Assembly: GCF_001984175.1 (NCBI RefSeq)
Contig: NZ_MTQP01000068.1
Span: 868,001-932,000 of the forward strand
Direction of reading: 5' to 3'
Source of the DNA: Saccharothrix sp. ALI-22-I
GTDB lineage: Bacteria > Actinomycetota > Actinomycetes > Mycobacteriales > Pseudonocardiaceae
Length of the DNA stretch: 64,000 bases
Part shown: positions 33,634 to 42,381 of the stretch, in pieces
Layout of the letters: every line of letters begins with the position of its first letter
Position numbering within the stretch: position 1 is the first letter of the stretch
Position numbers and translations under genes: made by a program
Notes under the pieces: generated by a model
Seen by the model: the letters and a program-made list of their open reading frames with translations, nothing else
Told to the model about the DNA's origin: nothing
Databases searched by the model: none

Positions 33634-33710
33634 GTTGGGGGGATGTTCATGGAGGAGTACCGCGCCGTTCCTGGAGCTGACGAAGCCAGCGGGGGTCCGG
33701 TCCATCAACT

Positions 33711-33738
33711 TTGTGCAAGCGTTCACAAGCGGTACGGT
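33711..33738 (+). promoter_or_regulatory. Rex operator overlapping the rex-hem promoter
   Basis: TTGTGCAAGCGTTCACAA (33711-33728) closely matches the Rex operator TTGTGAA-N4-TTCACAA. TACGGT at 33733-33738 is a plausible -10, and TTGTGC at 33711 lies 16 bp upstream as a -35, so bound Rex would block the promoter. This supports NADH-responsive autoregulation of rex and the heme genes behind it. Confidence 0.8.
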
Positions 33739-33786
33739 GGGGCCATCACTCCGCTGGTGAAGCTACCCAGTGGGTCAGTGCGACGG

Positions 33787-34560
33787 ATGTCGAGGAGTTC
33801 CAGCGTGGCGGCTCAGCGGGGCGAGGGTGACGGTGTCGTGACCAGCCCGGAAGCGCCCGCGGACGTCCGGGAGCGGGCACGTGCGATCCCCGAGGCGGCG
33901 GTGGCGCGGCTCGCGGTGTACCTGCGGGTGCTCTCCGGCATGGTCGAGCAGGGCGTGACGACCATCTCCAGCGAGGAACTCGCGGGCGCGGCCGGGGTCA
34001 ACTCGGCCAAGCTCCGCAAAGACCTCTCCTACATCGGCTCCTACGGCACGCGCGGCGTCGGCTACGACGTCGAGGTGCTCGTGAGCCACATCGAGCGGAT
34101 CCTCGGCCTCACCCGCAAGCACTCCGTGGCGGTCGTCGGGATCGGTAATCTTGGTCACGCGCTGGCGAATTACGGCGGGTTTCCCAGCCGGGGCTTCCCG
34201 GTCGCCGCGCTGTTCGACATCGACCCCGACCTGACGGGAGTGCCGGTAGGTGGCATACCTGTCAACCACATCGACGACATCACGTCCGTCTGCTCGGAAC
34301 GCGAAGTGTCGATCGGGGTCATCGCGACACCGCCGCAGGCAGCTCAGGCCGTCTGCGACCGTTTGGTATCCGCCGGAGTCCAGTGCATCCTGAACTTCGC
34401 ACCCGTCGTGCTCCAAGTGCCGGACTACGTCGAAGTGCGCAAGGTCGACCTGGCGGTCGAAATGCAGATCCTGTCGTTCCACGTGGCTCGGCGGGCTGAC
34501 GAAGCCGCCAACGACGTGGTCAACGGCATCGGTGTGGACGGGGTGGTGATTCGCCCGTGA
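33787..34560 (+). CDS. rex: Redox-sensing transcriptional repressor Rex
   Basis: A 257-residue NAD(H)-sensing repressor. N-terminal winged helix: IPEAAVARLAVYLRVL, ISSEELAGAAGVNSAKLRKDLSY. Rossmann domain: VAVVGIGNLGHALANYGGF, then LFDIDPDLTG and the IGVIATPPQAAQ stretch; the C-terminal domain-swapped helix ends the protein. Rex leaves DNA when NADH is high. The start must lie after the promoter at 33711-33738, which rules out the longer open frame from 33643; ATG 33787 is chosen, with GTG 33838 possible. It heads the heme operon. Confidence 0.95.
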   Translation: MSRSSSVAAQRGEGDGVVTSPEAPADVRERARAIPEAAVARLAVYLRVLSGMVEQGVTTISSEELAGAAGVNSAKLRKDLSYIGSYGTRGVGYDVEVLVSHIERILGLTRKHSVAVVGIGNLGHALANYGGFPSRGFPVAALFDIDPDLTGVPVGGIPVNHIDDITSVCSEREVSIGVIATPPQAAQAVCDRLVSAGVQCILNFAPVVLQVPDYVEVRKVDLAVEMQILSFHVARRADEAANDVVNGIGVDGVVIRP

Positions 34561-34597
34561 TCGTGCGGGTAGTGAGCCGAACGGTGGTGACGGCGGC

Positions 34598-35941
34598 ATG
34601 AGCGTGCTCGTTGTCGGTCTGTCCCACCGGACCACCCCGGTTCCCGTGCTGGAACGCGTCGCGGTGGCCGACGCCGACCGCGGCAAGGTCCTCGACCAGC
34701 TGCTGAAGGCGCCCAGCGTGTCCGAGGCCGTGCTGCTGTCGACCTGCAACCGGGTCGAGGTGTACGCGGTCGTCGAGACCTTCCACGGCGGCATGAACGA
34801 GGTCGTCGAGGTGCTGGCCCGCCAGGCGGGCGCGGAACCCGCCGAGCTGTTCGAACACCTCTACGTGCACTACTCCGCCGCCGCCGTCGAACACCTGTTC
34901 TCGGTGGCGGGCGGCCTGGACTCGATGGTGGTCGGCGAGGCCCAGATCCTGGGCCAGCTGCGCAACTCCTACAACGCCGCCGACGATCAGGGCGTAGTGG
35001 GCCGCACGCTGCACGAGCTGATCCAGCACGCCCTGCGGGTCGGCAAGCGCGTGCACACCGAGACCGACATCGACCACGCCGGCGCGTCCGTCGTCTCAGA
35101 GGCGCTGAAGGATGCGGACGAGGCACTGCGTCGTGCCTCCGGCGGTAGGACGGGACTCGAAGGACGCACCGCCCTGATCGTCGGCGCGGGCTCCATGGGC
35201 GGCCTGGCCGCCGCCCACCTGCGCCGCGCGGGCATCGGCGAGGTCGTCATCGCCAACCGGACCGCCGCCAACGGCGCGCGCCTGGCCACGGCGCTGCGCG
35301 CGGACGGCGTCAACGCCACCTCCACCGACCTGAACGACCTGGCCGACGAGATCGCCAAGGCCGACGTGCTGTTCGCCTGCACCGGCTCGGTCGGCACGGT
35401 CGTCGGCGCCGAGCTGATCGGCGAACGCGAGCCGGACCGGCCGCTGGTCGTGTGCGACCTCGGCCTGCCCAAAGACATCGACCCGGCCGCGACGCTGCTC
35501 AGCGGCGTCCGCGTGGTCGACCTGGAGACCCTTCAGCGCAGGCTGTCCGACGCCCCGACCGGGCAGGGCACGCTGCGCGCGGCGGAGATCGTGGCCGAGG
35601 AGGTCCGCGCCTACCTGGCCGGGCAGCGCTCGGCAGGGGTCACGCCCACTGTGACGGCACTGCGCAAGCGCGCCGCCGAGGTCGTGGACGCCGAGCTGCT
35701 GCGGCTCGACTCGCGGCTGCCCGAGCTGGACGGCGCGGTGCGCGACGAACTGGCCAAAACCGTGCGTCGGGTGGTGGACAAGCTCCTGCACACCCCCACC
35801 GTGCGGGTGAAGGAGCTGGCCGCGGCACCCGGTGGCGCCGGCTACGCCGAAGCGCTGCGCGAGCTGTTCGGGCTCGACCCGCAGGCGCCGTCCGCCGTCA
35901 GCACACCCCATTCGACGCAACCCAAAGGTGAGAAGCGGTGA
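34598..35941 (+). CDS. hemA: Glutamyl-tRNA reductase
   Basis: A 447-residue enzyme reducing Glu-tRNA to glutamate-1-semialdehyde, the first committed step of the C5 heme pathway. Catalytic Cys50 is in LLSTCNRVEVYA; the NADPH domain begins ALIVGAGSMGGLAAAHLRRA near residue 190; the C-terminal dimerisation helix covers about 315-420. It stands 37 bp after rex, and its stop overlaps the hemC start (GTGA). Regulation by Rex through the shared promoter is likely. Confidence 0.97.
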   Translation: MSVLVVGLSHRTTPVPVLERVAVADADRGKVLDQLLKAPSVSEAVLLSTCNRVEVYAVVETFHGGMNEVVEVLARQAGAEPAELFEHLYVHYSAAAVEHLFSVAGGLDSMVVGEAQILGQLRNSYNAADDQGVVGRTLHELIQHALRVGKRVHTETDIDHAGASVVSEALKDADEALRRASGGRTGLEGRTALIVGAGSMGGLAAAHLRRAGIGEVVIANRTAANGARLATALRADGVNATSTDLNDLADEIAKADVLFACTGSVGTVVGAELIGEREPDRPLVVCDLGLPKDIDPAATLLSGVRVVDLETLQRRLSDAPTGQGTLRAAEIVAEEVRAYLAGQRSAGVTPTVTALRKRAAEVVDAELLRLDSRLPELDGAVRDELAKTVRRVVDKLLHTPTVRVKELAAAPGGAGYAEALRELFGLDPQAPSAVSTPHSTQPKGEKR

Positions 35942-36879
35942 ACCGCACCCTGAGGATCGGCACCCGCGGCAGCGCCCTCGCGCTGGCGCAGACCGGCCAC
36001 GTGGCCGATGCGCTGCGCGAGGCGGGCGCGGACGTGGAGATCATCACGATCTCCACACCCGGCGACCGCTCGTCCGCCCCCATCGCCGAGATCGGCATCG
36101 GGGTGTTCACCTCGGCGCTGCGCGACGCGCTCGCCAACGGTGAGATCGACGTCGCCGTGCACTCCTACAAGGACCTGCCCACGGCCCGCGACCCACGCCT
36201 GTCGCTGGCCGCCGTGCCGCCCCGCGAAGACCCGCGTGACGCGCTCGTCGCCCGCGACGGCCTGACCCTGGGCGAACTGCCCACCGGCTCCAAGGTGGGC
36301 ACCGGCTCGCCCCGCCGCGCCGCGCAGCTCAACGCCCTCGGCCTCGGCATCGAGGTAGTCGCCTTGCGCGGCAACGTCGACACCCGAATCCGCAAGGTCG
36401 CCGACGGTGAGCTGGACGCCGTCGTGCTGGCCCGCGCCGGCATCGCCCGCCTCGGCCGCACCGCCGAGATCACCGAGACTTTGGAGCCCATCCAGATGCT
36501 CCCCGCGCCCGCACAGGGCGCCCTCGCAGTGGAGTGCCGGGTCGACGACGTCGATACCGAACACCTACTCCAGTCCACTCTGGACGATTCGGCCAGTAGG
36601 GCCGCTGTCGCCGCCGAGCGCGCCATGTTGGCCGCGCTCGAAGCGGGGTGCAGCGCGCCGGTCGGCGCACTGGCCGATGTGGTGGAAGACCTCAGCGACG
36701 ACGGGGCCGTGGTTCTCCGCCTGTCCCTGCGCGGGGTCATGGCGACGGAGGATGGAGACCTCCTCCGTGCGTCCGCCACCGGTGACTTGACCGAAGCAGA
36801 GGAACTCGGCCGCGCGCTGGCCGCCGAGTTGCTCGACCTCTCCGGCCACGCCACCGCGTCGCCGGCGAGGCGTAGTTGA
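35938..36879 (+). CDS. hemC: Hydroxymethylbilane synthase (porphobilinogen deaminase)
   Basis: A 313-residue enzyme polymerising four porphobilinogens into hydroxymethylbilane. N-terminal LRIGTRGSALALAQ, catalytic Asp in VAVHSYKDLPT, GTGSPRRAAQL and the cofactor-attachment Cys near 238 in LEAGCSAPVGAL are all present. The start overlaps the hemA stop by 4 bp, and its stop overlaps the hemD start (TGATG). Confidence 0.97.
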   Translation: MNRTLRIGTRGSALALAQTGHVADALREAGADVEIITISTPGDRSSAPIAEIGIGVFTSALRDALANGEIDVAVHSYKDLPTARDPRLSLAAVPPREDPRDALVARDGLTLGELPTGSKVGTGSPRRAAQLNALGLGIEVVALRGNVDTRIRKVADGELDAVVLARAGIARLGRTAEITETLEPIQMLPAPAQGALAVECRVDDVDTEHLLQSTLDDSASRAAVAAERAMLAALEAGCSAPVGALADVVEDLSDDGAVVLRLSLRGVMATEDGDLLRASATGDLTEAEELGRALAAELLDLSGHATASPARRS

Positions 36880-38426
36880 TGGGGAGTGCCCTGATGACCC
36901 GCGCACGCAAGACCCCCGGCCGAGTCGCGTTCGTCGGCTCCGGTCCGGGCGACACCGGGCTGCTCACGGTCCGGGCCCGCGACCTGCTCCACAAGGCGGA
37001 GCTCGTGGTCACGGACCCGGACGTACCGGCCGAGGTGGTGGCGCTGGTACCCGACGGCGTCGAGGTCCGACCCGCCGTGGGCGACCCCGCCGACGTGGCG
37101 AAGGACCTGGTCGCCGAGGCGAAGAACGGCCATGCCGTGGTGCGCCTGGTGGCCGGTGACCCGCTGACCCTGGACTCGGTGGTGAAGGAGGCGCAAGCCG
37201 TCTCCCGCACCACCATCGCCTTCGACGTGGTGCCGGGCGTACCCGCCGGCACGGCGGTACCCGCCTACGCCGGCGTCGCACTGGGCGCCGTGCACACCGA
37301 GGCCGACGTCCGAGGCGTAGTGGACTGGGCCGGCCTGGCCGCCGCGCCTGGCACGCTGGTCCTGCACGCCACCGGCAGCCACCTGGCCGAGGCCGCGTCC
37401 TCCCTCGTGGAGCACGGCGTGGCACCGCAGACCCTGGTCGCGGTGACCTGCGACGGCACCGGCTTCGGCCAACGCACCGTCGACACCACGCTGGCCTCGC
37501 TGGCCGCCGACGCCGGCGACCTGGGCGGCCCCCTGGTCGTCACGGTCGGCGCCGCCGTAGCCGGTCGCACCAGGCTCTCCTGGTGGGAGTCCCGCGCCCT
37601 CTACGGCTGGCGAGTCCTCGTCCCCCGCACCAAGGAACAGGCGGGCGCGATGAGCGACCGCCTGCACTCCCACGGCGCGATCCCGGTGGAGGTCCCGACC
37701 ATTTCGGTCGAGCCCCCACGCAGCCCCGCACAGATGGAACGCTCGGTAAAGGGCCTGGTAGACGGCCGCTACCAGTGGGTCATCTTCACCTCGACCAACG
37801 CCGTCCGCGCCGTCTGGGAGAAGTTCCGCGAGTTCGGCCTGGACGCCCGCGCGTTCTCCGGCGTGAAGATCGCCTGCGTAGGCGAGTCCACCGCCGCCAA
37901 GGTCCGCAGCTTCGGCATCATCCCCGAACTGGTCCCGAGCGGCGAGCAGTCCTCCGAGGGTCTCCTCGCGGACTTCCCGCCGTACGACGACATACTGGAC
38001 CCGGTGGATCGTGTCCTGCTCCCGCGAGCGGACATCGCCACCGAAACCCTGGCGGCCGGCCTGCGCGAACGCGGCTGGGAAATCGACGACGTCACGGCCT
38101 ACCGCACGGTCCGGGCGGCCCCGCCGCCCGCCGACACCCGCGAAATGATCAAGTCCGGCGGCTTCGACGCAGTCTGCTTCACCTCGTCGTCCACCGTCCG
38201 CAACCTGGTCGGCATCGCGGGCAAGCCCCACGCCCGCACCCTGGTCGCCTGCATCGGCCCGCAGACGGCAGAAACAGCCCGCGAGTTCGGCCTCCGCGTA
38301 GACGTCCAACCAGAGGACGCCAACGTCCCGGCCCTGGTAGACGCCCTGGCCCAACACGCAGCCCGACTCCGCGCCGAGGGAGCCCTACCGCCCCCACGCA
38401 AGACCAAGCGTCTACGCAGGTCATAA
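36879..38426 (+). CDS. hemD: Uroporphyrinogen-III synthase/methyltransferase fusion
   Basis: A 515-residue two-domain protein. The N-terminal half is CobA/SUMT-like (VAFVGSGPGDTGLLTVRARDLL, and VRLVAGDPLTLDSVV); the C-terminal half (from about residue 235, WRVLVPRTKEQAGAMSDRL) is uroporphyrinogen-III synthase. This fusion is standard in actinobacteria and feeds heme and, if the first domain is active, siroheme/cobalamin. In the SUMT half the canonical GDP motif is kept but the later substrate loop looks degenerate. ATG 36879 overlaps the hemC stop; ATG 36894 with GGGGAG seven bases upstream is an alternative. Confidence 0.92.
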   Translation: MGSALMTRARKTPGRVAFVGSGPGDTGLLTVRARDLLHKAELVVTDPDVPAEVVALVPDGVEVRPAVGDPADVAKDLVAEAKNGHAVVRLVAGDPLTLDSVVKEAQAVSRTTIAFDVVPGVPAGTAVPAYAGVALGAVHTEADVRGVVDWAGLAAAPGTLVLHATGSHLAEAASSLVEHGVAPQTLVAVTCDGTGFGQRTVDTTLASLAADAGDLGGPLVVTVGAAVAGRTRLSWWESRALYGWRVLVPRTKEQAGAMSDRLHSHGAIPVEVPTISVEPPRSPAQMERSVKGLVDGRYQWVIFTSTNAVRAVWEKFREFGLDARAFSGVKIACVGESTAAKVRSFGIIPELVPSGEQSSEGLLADFPPYDDILDPVDRVLLPRADIATETLAAGLRERGWEIDDVTAYRTVRAAPPPADTREMIKSGGFDAVCFTSSSTVRNLVGIAGKPHARTLVACIGPQTAETAREFGLRVDVQPEDANVPALVDALAQHAARLRAEGALPPPRKTKRLRRS

Positions 38427-38468
38427 CGCAACAAACAGGCCCCCGGCCAAACCGCCGGAGGCCGACGA

Positions 38469-38533
38469 GGCTCGATTTGACATGGGTTCGGGTGCCTTAG
38501 GCTGCCCGTAAGAGCCCCATGTCAAATCGAGCC
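38469..38533. repeat. 18-bp perfect inverted repeat between hemD and hemB
   Basis: GGCTCGATTTGACATGGG at 38469-38486 is repeated inverted at 38516-38533. The 29-nt interval has its own CGGG...CCCG pair with an inner GCC-TTA-GGC, so the whole can fold into one long hairpin. The arms are AT-richer than their surroundings and each carries TTGACA, the -35 consensus, pointing inward. Confidence 0.85.
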
Positions 38534-38642
38534 GGACCCAACCCCTGGGCCTGCACGAAGCTCAAACCAGGCGTACCCCCGAACGCAGCACCCCCGACAC
38601 ACACCCAACCACAGGGCACCGACAACACCAGGGAGTGCCGCC

Positions 38643-39620
38643 GTGTTCCCAGCCCACCGCCCCCGCCGTCTGCGCACCACGCCGGCCATGCGCCGACTGG
38701 TCAGCGAGACCACCGTGCGCCCGCGCCAGCTCGTGCTGCCGATGTTCGTCAAGGAAGGCGCCGACGCGCCCACCGAGATCAAGAGCATGCCGGGCGTCCA
38801 CCAGCACACCCGCGAGTCACTGCGCAAAGCCGCCGTGGAAGCGGTCCAGGCAGGCGTGGGCGGGATCATGCTGTTCGGCGTGCCCGCCGAGCGGGACGCG
38901 GTCGGCTCCGGCGCGACCGACCCGGACGGCATCCTCAACGCCGCCCTGCGCGACCTCCGCCACGAACTCGGCGACGCCACCGTCCTGATGTCGGACTGCT
39001 GCCTGGACGAGTTCACCGACCACGGCCACTGCGGCGTCCTCACCCCCGACGGCACCGTGGACAACGACGCCACGCTCGAAATCTACGGCGAGATGGCCGT
39101 GGCCCAGGCCCAAGCCGGTGCCCACGTCGTCGGACCCAGCGGCATGATGGACGGCCAGATCGGGTTCATCCGCAACGCCCTGGACGACGCCGGTCTCACC
39201 GACACCGGCGTCCTGGCCTACAGCGCCAAGTACGCGTCCGCCCTCTACGGCCCGTTCCGCGACGCGGTCGAGTCGCAGCTCCAGGGTGACCGCAAGACCT
39301 ACCAGCAGGACCCGGCGAACGCCCGCGAAGCCCTCCGCGAAGTCACCCTCGACCTGGCCGAGGGTGCCGACATGGTCATGGTCAAGCCCGCCCTGCCGTA
39401 CCTCGACGTCCTCAAATCCATCGCCGAGATCTCCGACGTCCCAGTGGCCGCTTACCAGATCTCCGGCGAGTACGCGATGGTCGAGGCCGCCTCCCGCAAC
39501 GGCTGGATCGACCGGGAGCGGACCGTGCTGGAGATGCTGACGTCGATCCGCCGAGCCGGCGCGGACATCGTGCTCACCTACTGGGCAGTGGAAGCCGCCG
39601 GCTGGCTGGACCGCGAATGA
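38643..39620 (+). CDS. hemB: Delta-aminolevulinic acid dehydratase (porphobilinogen synthase)
   Basis: A 325-residue enzyme condensing two aminolevulinates. The Schiff-base lysines lie in AYSAKYASALYGPF and MVMVKPALPYLD. The metal site reads SDCCLDEFTDHGHCG: two of the three zinc cysteines of Zn-type enzymes remain and the middle position is Asp, the form remembered for actinobacteria. GGGAG about six bases upstream supports the GTG start. It is separated from hemD by 216 bp with an inverted repeat, so it may have its own promoter. Its stop overlaps the next gene (ATGA). Confidence 0.97.
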   Translation: MFPAHRPRRLRTTPAMRRLVSETTVRPRQLVLPMFVKEGADAPTEIKSMPGVHQHTRESLRKAAVEAVQAGVGGIMLFGVPAERDAVGSGATDPDGILNAALRDLRHELGDATVLMSDCCLDEFTDHGHCGVLTPDGTVDNDATLEIYGEMAVAQAQAGAHVVGPSGMMDGQIGFIRNALDDAGLTDTGVLAYSAKYASALYGPFRDAVESQLQGDRKTYQQDPANAREALREVTLDLAEGADMVMVKPALPYLDVLKSIAEISDVPVAAYQISGEYAMVEAASRNGWIDRERTVLEMLTSIRRAGADIVLTYWAVEAAGWLDRE

Positions 39621-40162
39621 CCACCCCCAAACCACCCCGGCCCAAACCCAAACCGACCCCACCCAAGCTGATCGACATCGCGCGATGGCTGTTCATCGCC
39701 AGCGCCGTGATCGGCATGGGCCGGTTCCTCGTGCAGCTGTCCGACCGCGAGATGCTGATCGACCAGCTGCGGACGCAGCAGCCGGCCCTCGGCCAGGACG
39801 AACTGGACGCCGCCGCGACCGGCGGGATCATGTTCGGGCTGCTGCTGGCGGCAGGGCTGGTGCTGGTCTACACGCTGTTGGCGAACCGGATGGCGTCCGG
39901 CCGCAACTGGGCGCGGATCGTGCTGACCGTGCTCGCGGGCGTCGGGATCTTCTTCGGCTTGGTGCGGCTGATCGCCGTCGGCTCCGGTTTCGCGGCGGCG
40001 TTCGGACTGGTGGTCAGCCCGGTAGACCTGGCCTTCGGCGGGGTCACGATGATCATCGACGCGGTGGCCGTGGTGCTGATGTACTTGCCATCAGTTTCCG
40101 GGTACTTCAGATCAGTGCGTTCGGTCAGTGTGAAGCCACCGCAGGTAGCTAACGGATTGTGA
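39617..40162 (+). CDS. Four-TM membrane protein, array member 1
   Basis: A 181-residue protein with a Pro/Lys-rich cytosolic N-terminus (KPPRPKPKPTPPK), about four membrane segments and a C-terminal tail. It shares with the next genes the order TM1, a loop with a charged RexL-D motif (DREMLIDQL ... GQDELDAAA), TM2, a loop GRNWARIVLT, TM3-TM4 and an exit motif MYLPSVSGYF. Coupled to hemB by a 4-bp overlap, as a membrane protein gene is in Mycobacterium. Function unknown. Confidence 0.75.
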   Translation: MTTPKPPRPKPKPTPPKLIDIARWLFIASAVIGMGRFLVQLSDREMLIDQLRTQQPALGQDELDAAATGGIMFGLLLAAGLVLVYTLLANRMASGRNWARIVLTVLAGVGIFFGLVRLIAVGSGFAAAFGLVVSPVDLAFGGVTMIIDAVAVVLMYLPSVSGYFRSVRSVSVKPPQVANGL

Positions 40163-40205
40163 TTATCGGTCGACGGAGATGCGGATCACTCCTACGGTCC
40201 GTCAC

Positions 40206-40709
40206 ATGACCACTCCGAACGATCCTTACAACCAGCAGCAGCCCGGTGGCTACCCGCCGGCGGCGCCGCCGTTGAACGAGAGCGAGCTCCGCCCGCCGGC
40301 CCGTCCCAAGTCCGTCGACACCGCGTACCTGCTGTGGCTGGTCGCGGCAGGTATCGGCATCCTGAGCAACCTGATCGGCTTCGTCATCGCCTCGGACATC
40401 GCGGCCGAGACCGGCGTGGAGACGGGCGCCGGCACGTCGATCGTCAGCCTGATCTTCGCGGTGCTGTGGATCCTGGTCGTGATGCAGATGCGCAAGGGCG
40501 CCAACTGGGCTCGGATCGTGCTGACCGTGCTGGGCGGCCTGTCCACCATCGGCAACCTGCTCAGCCTGCTGGCCTTCGGCATCCTGTTCTCGATCGGCTT
40601 CCTGGGCGTGATCTCCGCGCTGTTCGTGGTGGCGTCGCTCGTGACGATCATCGCCGCGATCGTCTTCATGTTCATGCCCGACTCGAACTACTACTTCAAG
40701 GCCAGCTGA
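40206..40709 (+). CDS. Four-TM membrane protein, array member 2
   Basis: A 167-residue protein: a Gln/Pro-rich N-terminus (YNQQQPGGYPPAAPP), four membrane segments, the GANWARIVLT loop and the exit motif MFMPDSNYYFKAS. It is the clearest partner of array member 1. The ATG has TACGGT exactly seven bases upstream (40193-40198), so it probably starts its own leaderless transcript. Function unknown. Confidence 0.72.
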   Translation: MTTPNDPYNQQQPGGYPPAAPPLNESELRPPARPKSVDTAYLLWLVAAGIGILSNLIGFVIASDIAAETGVETGAGTSIVSLIFAVLWILVVMQMRKGANWARIVLTVLGGLSTIGNLLSLLAFGILFSIGFLGVISALFVVASLVTIIAAIVFMFMPDSNYYFKAS

Positions 40710-40786
40710 CCGGGGAGGTCACAGGTGTGCTGTCCACTGCCTGTCGCGGTGGACAGCACCATCCGGCGGCCCTAGCGTTTTCAGGC

Positions 40787-41377
40787 GTGACGACCCCACA
40801 GGACCCAGAGGACCGGCCTCCGCAGCCGCCTCCATCGCCGCAGGAGCCGTACGTCCCGGCACCGCCCCCGCCGAGCGAGCCCGAGCCGAGCGGCATCGCT
40901 CCCTCGGGGCAGCCTGCGACCGGGCAACCTGGGCAACCGGTGGCGGTCGAACCCAAGGAAGTACGGCTGTCCTTCTGGCTGTGGATCTCCGGTGCCGCCC
41001 TGCTCGTCCTGTCGTCCGTGCTGCTCCTGGGCCAACGCGACGCCCTGGTCGACGCCGCTCGCGAAGCCGCCACCAACCAGGGGCTCACCGAGGAGCAGTT
41101 GCAAACAGGGGCCACCGTCCTGATCACCTTCTCCATGATCGTCAGCGTCATCCTCGCCGGGCTCATGGCGCTCTTCGCCATCAAGGCACGCGCGGGACGC
41201 AGCTGGGCCCGGGTCGCGTTGACCGTGTCGGCCGCCGCGGTGTTCCTGTACCTCATGGTGTTCGGGTCTTCGCTGATCGGCCTGGTCCTCGTGGTGCTGG
41301 TGATCGGCGCGGCGGTGGTGACGCTGTACCTGCCCGCCTCGAAGGCCTACTTCGACGCGGTCAAGCGGGCCGAGTGA
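40787..41377 (+). CDS. Four-TM membrane protein, array member 3
   Basis: A 196-residue protein with a 55-residue Pro-rich N-terminus (PPQPPPSPQEP, PAPPPPSEPEP) before four membrane segments. It keeps QRDALVDAAREA, EEQLQTGAT, the GRSWARVALT loop and the exit motif LYLPASKAYF. TAGCGT lies eight bases before the GTG start. The stop overlaps member 4 by 4 bp. Function unknown. Confidence 0.72.
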   Translation: MTTPQDPEDRPPQPPPSPQEPYVPAPPPPSEPEPSGIAPSGQPATGQPGQPVAVEPKEVRLSFWLWISGAALLVLSSVLLLGQRDALVDAAREAATNQGLTEEQLQTGATVLITFSMIVSVILAGLMALFAIKARAGRSWARVALTVSAAAVFLYLMVFGSSLIGLVLVVLVIGAAVVTLYLPASKAYFDAVKRAE

Positions 41378-41775
41378 CCGGGCAGCCGCCCGCGGTGGTG
41401 CGCGGCGCGGTCGCCGTGTGGCTCGCCCTCGGCGCGTTCCTGCTCTTGGAGAACGTCGTGCTGTGGCTGCGCCGGGACGAGCTGGAGCAGTCCGCGGTCC
41501 GCGTCGGGGACGACCCCGCGCACGTCACCGGGCTGTTGGCGCAGCTGGCCGTCGTCGCGGTGGGTTTCGCGGTCGGCTACGGCCTGTTCGGCTGGTTGCT
41601 GCGGTCGGGCAGGCGGTGGGCGCGCGGCGTGCTCACGGGGGCGGCCGTGCTGCACGTGCTGTGGATCGTGCTGCCGGGAGCCAGCGCGGTGAACCTGGTG
41701 ACGTTGCTGCTGATCGCTCTCGGTTTGGCCCTCACGTGGCTCCCCAGTACGGCACAGTGGGTGAAGCAGCACTGA
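41374..41775 (+). CDS. Four-TM membrane protein, array member 4
   Basis: A 133-residue, shorter member that lacks the Pro-rich N-terminus. It keeps RRDELEQSAV, the GRRWARGVLT loop and a partial exit motif TWLPSTAQW in which the final YF is lost. Start coupled to member 3 (GTGA). Function unknown. Confidence 0.7.
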   Translation: MTGQPPAVVRGAVAVWLALGAFLLLENVVLWLRRDELEQSAVRVGDDPAHVTGLLAQLAVVAVGFAVGYGLFGWLLRSGRRWARGVLTGAAVLHVLWIVLPGASAVNLVTLLLIALGLALTWLPSTAQWVKQH

Positions 41776-41791
41776 CCCCTGCGGAGACCTC

Positions 41792-42373
41792 ATGTCCGAA
41801 CCGTTCGACCCGTACCGCGAATCCATGCGGCCGGTGGACTACCCGCAGGCCGGCCCACAGCCGCCGTACCCCAACCCGCAGTCCCCGTACCCCGGTCCAC
41901 AGTCGTACCAGTCCCCGCAGTCCCCGTACCCCGGGCAGATGCGCAACATCGACCAGTTCACCACCGCGCTGGTCCGGCCCCGTGTGGTCGTGGTGTCGTT
42001 CGTGTTCTGGGTGTTGGCGGCACTGTCGTGGCCGGTCGGCACGGTGGTGCGGACGTTGGCCGAGGACGACGGGTCGTTCGCCGGTTTCGGGCCGATAATG
42101 ACGCTGTTCGCCACCGGGTGCATCGGCGTCGCCGGGGTGTGGGGCGCGGTGCTGCTGATCGGTGGCAGCTACCAGGCGCGGATCGGCCTGGTCGGCGTGT
42201 CGCTGGTGATCGGTGTCCTCGCGCTGGCCGCCGTGATCGTCGCGGCACGTGACGGTGACGCCGGACCGCTGTCATGGGTGGTGATGGTGCTGCGGCTGGC
42301 GTTGCCGGCGGTGGCGACGGTGTTCGCCTTCCTGCCGGGGACGCGGCACTACTTCGCGGGGAACATGGGATAA
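41792..42373 (+). CDS. Four-TM membrane protein, array member 5
   Basis: A 193-residue, most diverged member. The N-terminus has four near-copies of PQSPYPGPQ-like sequence, followed by four membrane segments, a loop SYQARIGLVG in place of the WAR motif and the exit motif AFLPGTRHYF. Function unknown; membership rests on topology, exit motif and position. Confidence 0.65.
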   Translation: MSEPFDPYRESMRPVDYPQAGPQPPYPNPQSPYPGPQSYQSPQSPYPGQMRNIDQFTTALVRPRVVVVSFVFWVLAALSWPVGTVVRTLAEDDGSFAGFGPIMTLFATGCIGVAGVWGAVLLIGGSYQARIGLVGVSLVIGVLALAAVIVAARDGDAGPLSWVVMVLRLALPAVATVFAFLPGTRHYFAGNMG

Positions 42374-42381
42374 GTGGGCAA

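Noticed and set aside
33643..33786. N-terminal extension of Rex from ATG 33643
   Set aside because: It would begin upstream of the predicted Rex-controlled promoter (33711-33738), and the added residues do not resemble Rex N-termini.
36165..38357. A 730-codon open frame on the minus strand
   Set aside because: Antisense to hemC and hemD; no recognisable domain and typical shadow composition.
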